Shown: positions 27,178 through 36,621 of the stretch, piece by piece
Layout of the letters: every line of letters starts with the position of its first letter
Position numbering within the stretch: the first letter of the stretch is position 1
Source of the DNA: Sedimentisphaerales bacterium
Lineage (GTDB): Bacteria > Planctomycetota > Phycisphaerae > Sedimentisphaerales > SG8-4
Length of the DNA stretch: 62,217 bases
Direction: 5' to 3'
Assembly (NCBI GenBank): GCA_016932895.1
Contig: JAFGCA010000759.1
Span: 1-62,217, forward strand
The notes under the pieces: generated by a model
The model's database searches: none
Told to the model about the DNA's origin: nothing
The model's input: only the letters and a program-made list of their open reading frames with translations
Position numbers and translations under genes: made by a program

Positions 27178-27660
27178 TGTGTACTCCTCTCTAAATCGAG
27201 ACTGCTAAAAGACTCCGGTTCCTAATGCCCGATGGATAGGTCCGTTAAAGTAGTGCCATCGTGGCCTGAGTTTATAACGCTTTTTCCGCAGTTTTCCTGC
27301 TCTCAGGCAATGTCGGCCGATTCCATGCTCGCCTTCAGCAACAATCTGGCCCACGGACCGAAGACCCCCCGAAAATGCATAAAACCAGAGAGAATCCTAC
27401 AGGACCCGCCGAATACCCCTAACTCTATTTGCGGCAAGTGGTTATGGCTTTCGGTGCTCGTCCGGGAGGGTCCTCAAAGGGTCGCCAATCCGTCGTCGAA
27501 GGCACGCGAACTGTTGTCATTGAAGGGGCCGTCACCACTGCGGGGGGCCCCAACGTCCGGCTTTCAGGTGCCTCGGAGGGGGAAAATGCTGAATCCCAGC
27601 CTAAACGAGCCTCGATTTCTGGCCGACAAAGGGGGTGTTGAACTGTTTTTGGAGGTTTCT
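27178..27660. other. Divergent intergenic region upstream of the UDP-sugar dehydrogenase
   Basis: This 483-nt region holds promoters for the PPC gene (left) and the dehydrogenase (right). The dehydrogenase frame is open through it but has no plausible start with a ribosome site before 27661. GGGGCC near 27530 and GGGCCCC near 27545 may form a leader hairpin; I could not match it to a known riboswitch class. Confidence 0.4.
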
Positions 27661-28977
27661 ATGAAGACAGGCAAGAAAAGGGCACAGATTAGCCAGGCTC
27701 CCAGTGTCGGGATTGTTGGGTTGGGTTATGTCGGACTGCCGCTCGCACGCGAGTTCTATAAGGGGGGGGCGAAAGTCCTTGGTTTCGACATCAACACCAA
27801 GGCTGTCGCGTCGATCAATCGCGGTGTGAGCCCCATAAAGCATCTTCCCAGCGAGACGATGACTGAAATGGTACGGTCGGGCCGGTTTCGCGCGACAGAC
27901 CGCATGGCGCAACTCGCCAGGCCGGATGCCATTCTGATTTGCGTGCCGACTCCTCTGACCAGGAACCGCGAGCCGGACCTGCAATATGTTGAGACCACTT
28001 GCCGGACGATCGCCCGGTTCCTGCGAAAGGGCCAGCTTGTAGTCCTCGAGAGCACCACCTACCCCGGGACGACGCGAGAAGTGGTCTTGCCCATCCTGGA
28101 GGAATCCGGCCTGAAGGCCGAGAAGGACTTCTATCTGGCCTATTCGCCTGAGCGGGAAGACCCCGGCAACAAGGATTTCCGCACCGCCACGATTCCGAAG
28201 GTGATCGGCGGTTATGGCAAGGAGAGTCTGAAGCGAGCCCTCGATGTGTACGAATATGCCATCGAAACGCTCGTGCCCGTCGATAGCTGTGAGACGGCGG
28301 AGGCGGCCAAAATTCTGGAGAACACCTATCGGTGCGTCAACATCGCCCTCGTAAACGAACTGAAGATGCTCTTTGACCGGATGGGAATCAACGTTTGGGA
28401 GGTGATCCGGGCGGCGAGCACCAAGCCGTTTGGCTTCAGTCCGTTCTATCCCGGGCCCGGTCTGGGCGGCCACTGCATTCCTATCGACCCGTTCTACCTC
28501 ACCTGGAAGGCCCGGCAGTACAGTCTGCCCACCCGTTTCATCGAGCTGGCCGGCGAGATCAATACCGGCATGCCGGAGTACGTGCTCCAGAGGACGGCCG
28601 ATGCGTTGAACGAGCACAAGAAGAGCCTCAAAGGCTCCCGCGTTCTTATCCTGGGTCTGGCCTACAAGCCCGACATCGACGATGTGCGCGAATCTCCTTC
28701 TCTGGAATTGATCGAGCGGTTCCGGGCCAAGGGGGCGCGCGTGGACTACAACGATCCTTACATCCCCCAAACCCACAGGCAGCGAGAGTACGATCTTCGC
28801 ATGAAGAGCAGGAAGCTCTCCGAGAAAATGCTGGGCGGATATGACGTTGTGGTGGTTGCCACCAATCACACGGACTACGACTACGATTGGATCGCTCGGC
28901 ACGCTCGGCTCGTCGTCGATACGCGTAACGCCACAGTGAGCGTTCGCCGGGGACGTACGAAAATCGTCCGAGCCTGA
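27661..28977 (+). CDS. UDP-sugar 6-dehydrogenase (WbpA/TviB-type)
   Basis: From ATG 27661 (GGAGG 5 nt upstream) the product is 438 residues. IVGLGYVGLPLA is the NAD-binding Rossmann start, VVLESTTYPGTT and AYSPEREDPGN lie in the active-site loops, PGPGLGGHCIPIDPFYL contains the catalytic cysteine, and LGLAYKPDIDDVRESPSLEL starts the C-terminal UDP-binding domain. These enzymes oxidise UDP-GlcNAc, UDP-GalNAc or UDP-Glc at C6 to the uronic acid; the sequence looks closest to the WbpA/TviB group that uses N-acetylated sugars, but I cannot fix the substrate. It probably feeds the polysaccharide locus starting 5.4 kb downstream. Confidence 0.9.
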   Translation: MKTGKKRAQISQAPSVGIVGLGYVGLPLAREFYKGGAKVLGFDINTKAVASINRGVSPIKHLPSETMTEMVRSGRFRATDRMAQLARPDAILICVPTPLTRNREPDLQYVETTCRTIARFLRKGQLVVLESTTYPGTTREVVLPILEESGLKAEKDFYLAYSPEREDPGNKDFRTATIPKVIGGYGKESLKRALDVYEYAIETLVPVDSCETAEAAKILENTYRCVNIALVNELKMLFDRMGINVWEVIRAASTKPFGFSPFYPGPGLGGHCIPIDPFYLTWKARQYSLPTRFIELAGEINTGMPEYVLQRTADALNEHKKSLKGSRVLILGLAYKPDIDDVRESPSLELIERFRAKGARVDYNDPYIPQTHRQREYDLRMKSRKLSEKMLGGYDVVVVATNHTDYDYDWIARHARLVVDTRNATVSVRRGRTKIVRA

Positions 28978-29002
28978 CGCCGCTTCTTGGCGGGAAGGAA
29001 AA

Positions 29003-29036
29003 AATGCCGGCTCCAAGAATAGCAAGGAGCCGGCAT
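29003..29036 (-). terminator. Intrinsic terminator of the giant beta-helix protein gene
   Basis: ATGCCGGCTCC (29004-29014) and GGAGCCGGCAT (29026-29036) form a perfect 11-bp stem with an 11-nt loop. Read on the minus strand, the stem is followed by a run of six T, and it begins 37 nt after the stop at 29074. The stem may also stop plus-strand readthrough from the dehydrogenase gene. Confidence 0.85.
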
Positions 29037-29073
29037 GGTAAGGCCAATCGAATTGTAGTGAAATTGACTGTTC

Positions 29074-32000
29074 TCAGTCCGTCAGCGGCACGGACCTGCG
29101 TCTTTTCCTGTCTCGGCGCCGCAGCACCGCCATTATGAGCGCCACGATCCCGTAGGGCACCAGAAGTTCCTGAGGCGCGCCGTTGCCGGTCGCCGACACG
29201 GAACAGCCGCCACCGCCACCGCCACCGTCCACGGAAGTGCTGGGCGCGGGCTCACTGACAACGAGATAGAAGGGCGTAAAGTGCGTGGTTTTGAATTGCA
29301 GGGCGTTGAGGTTCGGCGCGATCACAAGGTTCTTGATGTCCGTGATGCCCTGCTGGCTCAGAGCTCCTGTAAGACCGTCATACCAGTACGGTACGGCCGA
29401 ACCGGCCGCGCCCGCAAAGCGGTACGGTATCGTGACTGTCACGGGTCCATCGAAATCGACGCCGCTGGGCCCCAAATCAAAACTGCCCAGACATTCGACC
29501 GGTAAGGCCTGCGGATTCAATATCTCGGCAATGGTGATCTGCACGTCCGTCTGGCACACGCCGGCTGGTACGATGATCGACACGTCCTCGGGGCCGTCGA
29601 TGTACTGCGGGGCTGGTCCAATGGTGGCGCCGGACGCACTCGTCACGAGCTTGGAGTCCAGCGGAACCGGATTGATGAAGGTCGTGGCGGCGTAGTAAAT
29701 TTCGTCCGCCGCATCTCGGTCATCGGTCCACACGACATACGGGTTTCCGTACCGGTCAATCCCCACGGCCGGCCGGCTTTGATTGGCGTTCGAGCCGTCA
29801 TCACCGATGAGCACGTTCGTATGAGCGGATCCCGACCGGAGTTCCGCCAGGAAGAGGTCCGAGTCGAGGCCGTTGGTGGCATGGCGGAAATCTTGCCAGC
29901 AGGCGAAGGCTTCGTCGTCACTGGCACACGCGATGGCCGGCATAAGCTGGTTCGCCCGCGACGTGTCGTCGATGATGGTGCTGCCGGTCAGGAGGGTATC
30001 TGGCAAGCCTTCCGACCGCGCGTAGTAAATGTCGCTGTTACCCGACCGGTCGTCAGACCACAGCACGTGCAGGACGGAACCGCCCGGTGCGGTCGCCACG
30101 GCCGCGTCTGTCTGGTTGCCGGAAGCGGTCACGAGCGGCAGATTGGTCCAGGGACCGATGTCGGACGCTGCGCCGTACAGGTCCGCCTGGCCGGCTCGCA
30201 TGTCGGTCCATATCACAGAAACGACGTTTCGCCCGTCGACGGTCAAATCAGGATCGGTCTGGTCCGCCGCGTGGGTCGTCACGCGCGAGACCGTGTCGTT
30301 GACGAAAGCGCTGACGGAACTGGCCACATAGATGTCTTCATGGCCGTTGCGGTCGTCCTGCCAGGCGACATAGACGCGGTTGGGCGATTGGCTGTCAACG
30401 ATGATGGCGGGATTGACTTCGTTATCGTTCGAATCGGTCACCTGGACGGGGCGAGACCAGGCTGCGCCGTCGGCAGAAACCGAGACGAAGACATCCCAGT
30501 TGCCGCGCGCGTTGTCCTGCCAGACGACGTAGACGCTGCCGTCTGTGCCTACCGCCACGTCCGGGTTGCACTGGTCCAGCAGGCTCGTGGTCAGTCTGGT
30601 GGCGCTGCCGAATGAATCGGCGCCTGCGTCGAGCCGGCTGACGTAGATGTCTCGGCCGCCGTCGGCGCCCGCGTGCCAGGCCGTCCAGATGTCTCCGGCG
30701 GTGTTGCTGGCCGTGGCCGGGTGGCCCTTGCCGGCGGCGCCGTCGGCACCGACGGCCCAGTTGTTCCCGAAGGCCCGCATCTCGGTCACGAACGAGAAGG
30801 AATGCGGGGTCATGACGTTGCCTTCGAGGTCAGCCGCGCTGACTCTCACGGTCACCGCCTCGTCGAAGTTGAAGGACTCGTAGGGCTGAAAGACGAACCG
30901 GTAGTCGCTCTTCGTGCCCGACCGACCGCAGCGACCGTACGCGCTGGCATAGGCGTCTCTGTCACCCTGGTAGATCGTCTGTCCGTTGACCTGAATGACC
31001 ACCGTATCGGCATCCACACCTCGACCGCCGTCTGTGACGTGGAGTCTCACCAGATGGTTCACGGTCACCTGGATCGCGTCGGCCTCCGGGGAACGCCTCG
31101 TCACGATTGGCGCCGCCTTATCGAGGCCGATGCTTACCACGTTGACCGTGATCGTTTCGGAGTCCTGCGACCGGCCGTCACTGGCCACGAAGGTGATCTG
31201 GTGTGAGCCGACTTGCGCCGACGTCGGCGTCCAGCGAAAACTCTGTCCCGCAAAACTCGCCCCGCTCGGCAAATTATTTGCGGAATACGCGATCGAATCG
31301 CCGTCGGCGTCGGAGGCACTGACCGAGAAGCCCAGATACGCCGCCTCGTTGACGGATTTCGTACCGATAGCGGCCAGCACGGGCGGTGTATTGGTGGCCG
31401 CCACGCTTCGGACCGTGATGGTGATCGTTTCGGAGTCGCTCACCAGTCCGTCACTGACGGCAAAGGTAACCTGATAGGTGCCGGCCTGCCCCGTCGCAGG
31501 CGTCCAGGCAAAACTCTGCCCCGAAAACGTCGCGCCGCTCGGCAGGCCGCTGGCCGAGTACGACAAAGGGTCCCCGTTTCCATCAGTCCCATTCACCGAG
31601 AAGCCCAAACGCACTTCCTCAGTCGCAGATTTATCCCCAATCGAACTCAGCACCGGCGCCTGATTATCTCCCAGAACGGTAATGCTCACGGTTTCAGTAT
31701 CATACTCGTGCCCGTCACTGGCAACGAAAGTCACTTGATAAGCACCGGCCTGGACCCCGCTGGTGTTCCAGGCGAAAGTCTGGCCGCTGAATGTCGCTCC
31801 CAAGTCGAACGGCTGCCCACTCGCCGAAAATGTCACGGGGTCCCCGTTCAGGTCGGTAGCGCTGACGGAAAAGGTCACGAACTCATCCTTCTCGGCACTT
31901 ACGTCGCCGATGTCAGCCATAACGGGGCCGTAATACTCAAAACAGCCGGCGTCAGGGTTGGCATCCCTCGCGGTACCATCAATGTCACTGGCCGGAGCGC

Positions 32001-33495
32001 CGGACGTCACCGCGCGGTTTACGGCGAATGAGTTCTGTACCAGTCTGTAATCGCCGTTGTCAAAATCGGCGAACTGCCGTTCGAACTGAGCTTGACTGTT
32101 GAGCACGACAGACTGAGCGCCCATCGTGTGGTCCTGCATGTCAATCCATCTCTGGTCAACTACATTGTAATTCTCGTGATTGACAATGGTTCCCCTCTCC
32201 GTCCCCAAATCAAGCATGTCGATGATGTTGCCGGAAATGTCGTCAATCTCTACCGAGCCCGTCCCCTGCGTAAAGAACACCTTTCCGCTCACTGTGTTGT
32301 TTCGGAATACGATGTTGTCGGCGGCATATAACCACACGGCTACAGCGGGACTTACCGGATTGGCCGGGACCTTGTAGACCAGGTTGTTCTCTATGAGCCA
32401 ATCGTGAGAACCTCCGCCTACGTTGAAAAACATGGCCTGATGCTGGCACTGGAAGATACGGTTGCCTTGGATCGTGATGTAGTTGTAATCCACCCAATCA
32501 GGATTCGTACCGAACAATTGTATGCAGTCGATGTGCCCGCCGATAAACGTCCCATCGGCCGTATTGAATCCATACCCGTGGCTGATCGTGTTGTGCGCAA
32601 CCAGTGTTCTGTTGGGGGGCAGGTTGTTTCTTCCTCCGCCGATTGCGATCGCGTCATTCGTAAAATAGCGGATGACGTTGCCGGTGATCACTTCGTTCCC
32701 GTATGGGTTGTTCAGGAATATCCCGGTTTCGCACTGTTCGATCAGGCAGTTCCGAACCTGGAAATTTCCTCCCGTACAGGGATAGGCGTAGATAGCGAAC
32801 ACCCACCCTTGTCCATGCAGTCTGGCGTCTGCAATCGTACCGGGATCGTTGGGTTCGATACCAGGCCATGTCTGGGCCAGCGAATTGCCGTTGCCGTAGA
32901 TGTGGCAGTCACTAATGTCAATATCGTGGGCTTTGAAACAATAGATACCTTTGGAGTTTGAGGATTTGGGATTTGAACCAGACCAGGCATAGCCGTCGCC
33001 GACTATATCACAGTCGTAGATGCGGACGTTATGGACCGTGTGGCATCGTACTGCCGTCGTGTTTGGATCCGGGGTCTCGATCGTGATGCCCTCGAACTGC
33101 AAATAGGCCGGATAGTCCGCAGTTGGGTCCGGATCATAGCTCATCAGTTCAATTCTGTCAAACGTAACTTCAGCACCGGGCGCCGCTTTGTAGGTTACCC
33201 AATCACTTCGAGCGACCTTGCTTTCGGTGTACGTTCCGTAGTGGCCCGCTTTGAGGATAAGCGTATCGCCGTCGGTTGCAGCGGATTGTGCCTTGGTCAG
33301 GGTCTTCCACGGTGCATCACTTGTGCCGGAATGGGTGTCATTTCCGTTGACGGCATCAAGGTAGTAAACCGCCGCGCTGGCAGGGGTTTGAACCATTGCC
33401 AGGCTGAGAAGTCCGACGGCGAGAAATAAGAGCACGTGAGACGATCGTCTGATCCGCCAAGGTGAATGTCCACTGTGAATAGAAGCAAAAAGCAT
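29074..33495 (-). CDS. Giant secreted beta-helix/Ig/propeller protein with Gly-Cys, TM and Arg sorting-like tail
   Basis: I choose ATG 33495 because GGGGGA lies about 5 nt upstream, giving 1473 residues; an upstream start at 33552 lacks this. A signal peptide (cleavage near TPASAA) leads into a right-handed beta-helix (about residues 40-500, beginning YYLDAVNGNDTHSGT as in NosD/pectin-lyase-like proteins). Three cadherin/He_PIG-like domains follow (LPSGATFSGQSFAWTP), then an Ig-like Big domain, a repeated propeller (VYVVWQDNARGNWDV, VYVAWQDDRNGHEDIYV) and a ZU5-like segment. The C-terminus has seven Gly, Cys-Ser, a hydrophobic helix (LLVPYGIVALIMAVL) and an Arg-rich end, the layout of tails cut by sorting proteases. 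Probably a surface adhesin or polysaccharide-binding protein. Confidence 0.87.
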   Translation of the reverse strand: MLFASIHSGHSPWRIRRSSHVLLFLAVGLLSLAMVQTPASAAVYYLDAVNGNDTHSGTSDAPWKTLTKAQSAATDGDTLILKAGHYGTYTESKVARSDWVTYKAAPGAEVTFDRIELMSYDPDPTADYPAYLQFEGITIETPDPNTTAVRCHTVHNVRIYDCDIVGDGYAWSGSNPKSSNSKGIYCFKAHDIDISDCHIYGNGNSLAQTWPGIEPNDPGTIADARLHGQGWVFAIYAYPCTGGNFQVRNCLIEQCETGIFLNNPYGNEVITGNVIRYFTNDAIAIGGGRNNLPPNRTLVAHNTISHGYGFNTADGTFIGGHIDCIQLFGTNPDWVDYNYITIQGNRIFQCQHQAMFFNVGGGSHDWLIENNLVYKVPANPVSPAVAVWLYAADNIVFRNNTVSGKVFFTQGTGSVEIDDISGNIIDMLDLGTERGTIVNHENYNVVDQRWIDMQDHTMGAQSVVLNSQAQFERQFADFDNGDYRLVQNSFAVNRAVTSGAPASDIDGTARDANPDAGCFEYYGPVMADIGDVSAEKDEFVTFSVSATDLNGDPVTFSASGQPFDLGATFSGQTFAWNTSGVQAGAYQVTFVASDGHEYDTETVSITVLGDNQAPVLSSIGDKSATEEVRLGFSVNGTDGNGDPLSYSASGLPSGATFSGQSFAWTPATGQAGTYQVTFAVSDGLVSDSETITITVRSVAATNTPPVLAAIGTKSVNEAAYLGFSVSASDADGDSIAYSANNLPSGASFAGQSFRWTPTSAQVGSHQITFVASDGRSQDSETITVNVVSIGLDKAAPIVTRRSPEADAIQVTVNHLVRLHVTDGGRGVDADTVVIQVNGQTIYQGDRDAYASAYGRCGRSGTKSDYRFVFQPYESFNFDEAVTVRVSAADLEGNVMTPHSFSFVTEMRAFGNNWAVGADGAAGKGHPATASNTAGDIWTAWHAGADGGRDIYVSRLDAGADSFGSATRLTTSLLDQCNPDVAVGTDGSVYVVWQDNARGNWDVFVSVSADGAAWSRPVQVTDSNDNEVNPAIIVDSQSPNRVYVAWQDDRNGHEDIYVASSVSAFVNDTVSRVTTHAADQTDPDLTVDGRNVVSVIWTDMRAGQADLYGAASDIGPWTNLPLVTASGNQTDAAVATAPGGSVLHVLWSDDRSGNSDIYYARSEGLPDTLLTGSTIIDDTSRANQLMPAIACASDDEAFACWQDFRHATNGLDSDLFLAELRSGSAHTNVLIGDDGSNANQSRPAVGIDRYGNPYVVWTDDRDAADEIYYAATTFINPVPLDSKLVTSASGATIGPAPQYIDGPEDVSIIVPAGVCQTDVQITIAEILNPQALPVECLGSFDLGPSGVDFDGPVTVTIPYRFAGAAGSAVPYWYDGLTGALSQQGITDIKNLVIAPNLNALQFKTTHFTPFYLVVSEPAPSTSVDGGGGGGGCSVSATGNGAPQELLVPYGIVALIMAVLRRRDRKRRRSVPLTD

Positions 33496-34399
33496 ATCTT
33501 CCCCCAGTAAGCGTTCATATAGAACTGTATTTTTCTTTCCGCATTTTTTCAAGTAAAATATACGAAAGACCCCTATGCTTCCAAACGCTTCCTGTGGACA
33601 TCCTTCGGGATCGCGTTTTGAAGCACAAACGCCTACATACGGTACGATTGCCTCCCGTGTTCTTATCAGACCTTGGGAGGCGTGTTGTGGGTGATCTTGA
33701 GCCTTGACGAATATCTGGAAGTGCGGTACGCTCCGGCTCTGTCAGAGTCGATTCCAGGGGTAGGGATCTATTGGGGCGAATTTCATCACGTTTGCAGATT
33801 CTACAGTCAGTTGGAAACAGCGTTATCGAGATTGCGATTCCACCGTTCTCCTGCCGGGACAGTCAGAGGAGACGGAACTCGCTACCGAACGGGGGTGATC
33901 GTTGTGCGATCAGAGGCGGGCTTCCCCCTGGGGAAGCCGCATTCAGAAGATTGGGGTGGAAGACAAATCTTGCTATGTGCACTCCGCAGGCGTCAGATGC
34001 CGGGGGCGGGCTCGCAGAAAAGCTGACCGGGCGGTGTTTTCGTCCCGAAAAAGCCTAATTTCTGACCTTTCGTAAGACGATAATACTCTCGTTAGGGCTC
34101 GAGTGTGGCCTTCTGTCTCGTTGCCGCTCCTCTCAGGCTTGGTGGTGAGGGGCAAAAGCGTAAGTGGCGGGCTGGTGTTCGGCATAAGTGTTTGTCTTGT
34201 AATGATTTACATGAGTGGCGAGCGGCGGCCGACGGGGGCGGAGTCTGCCCGCATCGAGAAAAAGGGGATATTGTACGCCCTTGGGGCAGGCCCGGGTGAC
34301 TTCCGTTAGACCTCCCAGACACATGATGGTTACGGCAATACTCATCTCATTTACCACAAGACTACGCTTCCAGGGCGAGAGAACCCATTCTTCTCGGCG
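33496..34399. other. Long intergenic region before the polysaccharide locus
   Basis: This 904-nt divergent region should contain promoters for the giant protein gene and the polysaccharide operon. A perfect inverted repeat, GCCTCCC (33650-33656) and GGGAGGC (33675-33681), lies 155 nt upstream of the giant gene. Several frames of 60-120 codons cross the region but have no domains or ribosome sites I trust. I see no RNA gene. Confidence 0.45.
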
Positions 34400-35746
34400 G
34401 TGCTCACCGTGTTCCCAAGGTTGAAGGCAGTGGCAATAACCCGGTTCGGCCGCCATTTTACGGGCAACGGCTTGAAGGCCAGAAGCTCCAGAGGGGCCTT
34501 TGTGCTCACCGTCGGCATGGGCACCGAGCGAGCGATGCGACTCGTTCGCAATATGATATTGGCACGGTTGCTGGCCCGCGAGTCCTTCGGCCTGATGGGC
34601 ATTATCATGGCCGTTATCATGCTGATGGAGTCGTTGTCGGATGTCGGAATACGCCAATCGATCATTCAGAACAAGGCAGGCAACGACCCGCAGTATCTCA
34701 ACGCGGCATGGTGGGTAAGTGTGCTGCGAGGAATCGTTCTGTTTGCCGTCGGCTTCGCGTGTGCCCCGATGATCTGCCGGTTTTATGACGAACCGAGGCT
34801 GCTCTGGCTCCTGCGTTTCTCTTTCGCTTTCGTCTTGTTCAACGGCCTGATGAGTCCGCGCGTCGTCGTCTTGCAGAAAGAGTTCAAGTTTGCCAAGAAC
34901 ACGCTGTTGATGCAGGGCAGCGATCTGTTCGGCACCTTTGTCTCGATCGTGTTGGCGCTCTATATGCGCAGTGTTTGGGTCCTGGCCATCGGTGTGGTGG
35001 TCCAGAGCGCGTTTCGCTGTCTCCTGTCGTTCATCTTCTGCCCGATTCGTCCCCGTCTGGATATTGACGGCAAATACTTCAGGGAAGTGATGAAGTTCGG
35101 GAAAGGGATGTTCGGCCTTCCGTTCTTGACGGTCGTCTGTATGCAGGCGGATGTATTCGTTCTGGGCAAAATGGTCTCCGCAGAGACCCTGGGCATGTAC
35201 GTCCTTGCCGTCGCATTGGCGCGGCAGCCCACGATGGTTTTTGCCAGAACCATCGGCGCGGTTCTGTTGCCCGCCTTTTCCGAGAGGCAGGACAACAGGA
35301 AAGCGGTTCGCGACGCCTTTCTGAAGATTGTCAAGGTTCTGTTGATAGTCGGAGTCCCGGGCGCCACGGTGGCGTTGCTTCTCGCCGGGCCGATCTTATC
35401 CATCGTGTACGGCGCGCAGTACACCGCGATGGCCGCAACCTTCGGCGTATTGTGCTATGCGATGCTGCTCCACATGTTCAGCATCATTCTCGGTTCGATC
35501 TATATCGGTGTGGGCAAACCTCATCTGCATCGCTATTACATGTTGGTCCTGACGATCATGATTCTGACTACGCTGTATCCTGCAATCCGATTGTCCGGGA
35601 CTCTCGGTGCAGCGGTCGCGCTTCTGTTTTCATATATTGTCGCGAGTTGCGCCCAATTCATTTGGCTGAAGGATATCGTGGGTCCCGCCTCAGAGCTTTT
35701 GTGTTCCGCGAGCGGGGAAAACGGCATGTACGTATCGGATCAATAA
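34400..35746 (+). CDS. Wzx-type polysaccharide flippase
   Basis: The 448-residue frame has about 12 membrane helices. GAFVLTVGMGTERAMRLVRN and ILARLLARESFGLMGI form the standard N-terminus of the MATE/MOP-like polysaccharide exporters (Wzx/RfbX/WzxC type), which flip lipid-linked repeat units across the inner membrane. The start is uncertain: GTG 34400 has no clear ribosome site, and GTG 34430 or TTG 34472 are in frame; homology would favour one of the later starts. It is the first gene of the plus-strand locus and is followed 44 nt later by the acetyltransferase gene. Confidence 0.88.
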   Translation: MLTVFPRLKAVAITRFGRHFTGNGLKARSSRGAFVLTVGMGTERAMRLVRNMILARLLARESFGLMGIIMAVIMLMESLSDVGIRQSIIQNKAGNDPQYLNAAWWVSVLRGIVLFAVGFACAPMICRFYDEPRLLWLLRFSFAFVLFNGLMSPRVVVLQKEFKFAKNTLLMQGSDLFGTFVSIVLALYMRSVWVLAIGVVVQSAFRCLLSFIFCPIRPRLDIDGKYFREVMKFGKGMFGLPFLTVVCMQADVFVLGKMVSAETLGMYVLAVALARQPTMVFARTIGAVLLPAFSERQDNRKAVRDAFLKIVKVLLIVGVPGATVALLLAGPILSIVYGAQYTAMAATFGVLCYAMLLHMFSIILGSIYIGVGKPHLHRYYMLVLTIMILTTLYPAIRLSGTLGAAVALLFSYIVASCAQFIWLKDIVGPASELLCSASGENGMYVSDQ

Positions 35747-35790
35747 AGGAGACGGCTAGGCATCCTCTCACGATAGACGGCTGCAGAACT

Positions 35791-36399
35791 ATGCAAGGAT
35801 TTGTGAAACATCTGGCACGGAAAATCTTGCGGAGGAAATCTCGCAGTTTGCAGGAACGGTATCCGCTGTACCATTTCGGTCGTGGTACATACGACGACAA
35901 CGACCTTCGTGTCTATCGCTGGGGTGCGAGTGTAACCCTGCAAGTGGGCGATTTCTCTTCGTTTGGGAGGGGGGTCCAGATATTCCTCGGCGGTAACCAC
36001 AGGATGGACTGGGTGACGACCTATCCGTTTTCAGTGTTCTGGGAAAAGGCCAAGCACATCAAAGGGCATCCCGCGTCGCGCGGTGACGTGAAGATCGGCA
36101 GCGATGTGTGGATTGGAAGCGAGGCCATGATCCTCTCGGGGGTGACAATAGGAAACGGCGCAGTCGTGGGGGCGCGGTCCGTAGTGACGAAAGATGTTCC
36201 GGACTATTCGATCGTAGCAGGCAATCCAGCTCAGTTCATCAGAAAGCGTTTTGGTGAAGAGGTCATAGAGGCATTGCAGGAAATCAAGTGGTGGGATTGG
36301 GACGACGCGCAGATAGAGAAGTATTTGCCATTGCTCCTGAGCAGCGACACTGCTGCGTTTATCCGCAACGTGGAAGAGAGTCGGAGTTGCCGGGATTAG
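35791..36399 (+). CDS. Hexapeptide-repeat O-acetyltransferase (CatB/WbbJ-like)
   Basis: The product is 202 residues from ATG 35791. Its core is a left-handed beta-helix (VKIGSDVWIGSEAMILSGVTIGNGAVVGARSVVTKDV, quoted by motif ends VKIGSDVWIG and GARSVVTKDV), and GGNHRMDWVTTYPF matches the CatB-like acceptor loop. AGNPAQFIRKRF is the usual C-terminal end of the helix. Such enzymes move acetyl from acetyl-CoA to a sugar hydroxyl, so it probably decorates the exported polysaccharide. The ribosome site is weak; an AAGGAG lies too far upstream, at 35744. Confidence 0.85.
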   Translation: MQGFVKHLARKILRRKSRSLQERYPLYHFGRGTYDDNDLRVYRWGASVTLQVGDFSSFGRGVQIFLGGNHRMDWVTTYPFSVFWEKAKHIKGHPASRGDVKIGSDVWIGSEAMILSGVTIGNGAVVGARSVVTKDVPDYSIVAGNPAQFIRKRFGEEVIEALQEIKWWDWDDAQIEKYLPLLLSSDTAAFIRNVEESRSCRD

Positions 36400-36621
36400 C
36401 CCTTACTTGGACAGCATTACCATCATGTATGCCTCTGCGAAGATGAAGTGCCCAAGGCGGTGGCTTCGAATTCCTGGTCGTTCGCACACAACCGCGTGGG
36501 GCGAGGGGCCTCGATATGATCGCGTCAGTATTTCATGTTTGAAGTCCATGTGTTCTCTATGAAACACGCATGCGATGACCAACAACGGCGTGCAGAAAGA
36601 CTCCGGGAGGTGAGATAGACT

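Noticed and set aside
27430..27600. Possible riboswitch upstream of the UDP-sugar dehydrogenase
   Set aside because: Some GC pairing is present, but the conserved cores of c-di-GMP and other common riboswitches are absent.
27601..29025. 474-codon minus-strand frame opposite the UDP-sugar dehydrogenase
   Set aside because: The opposite strand has all dehydrogenase motifs in order; the minus frame has none and no ribosome site.
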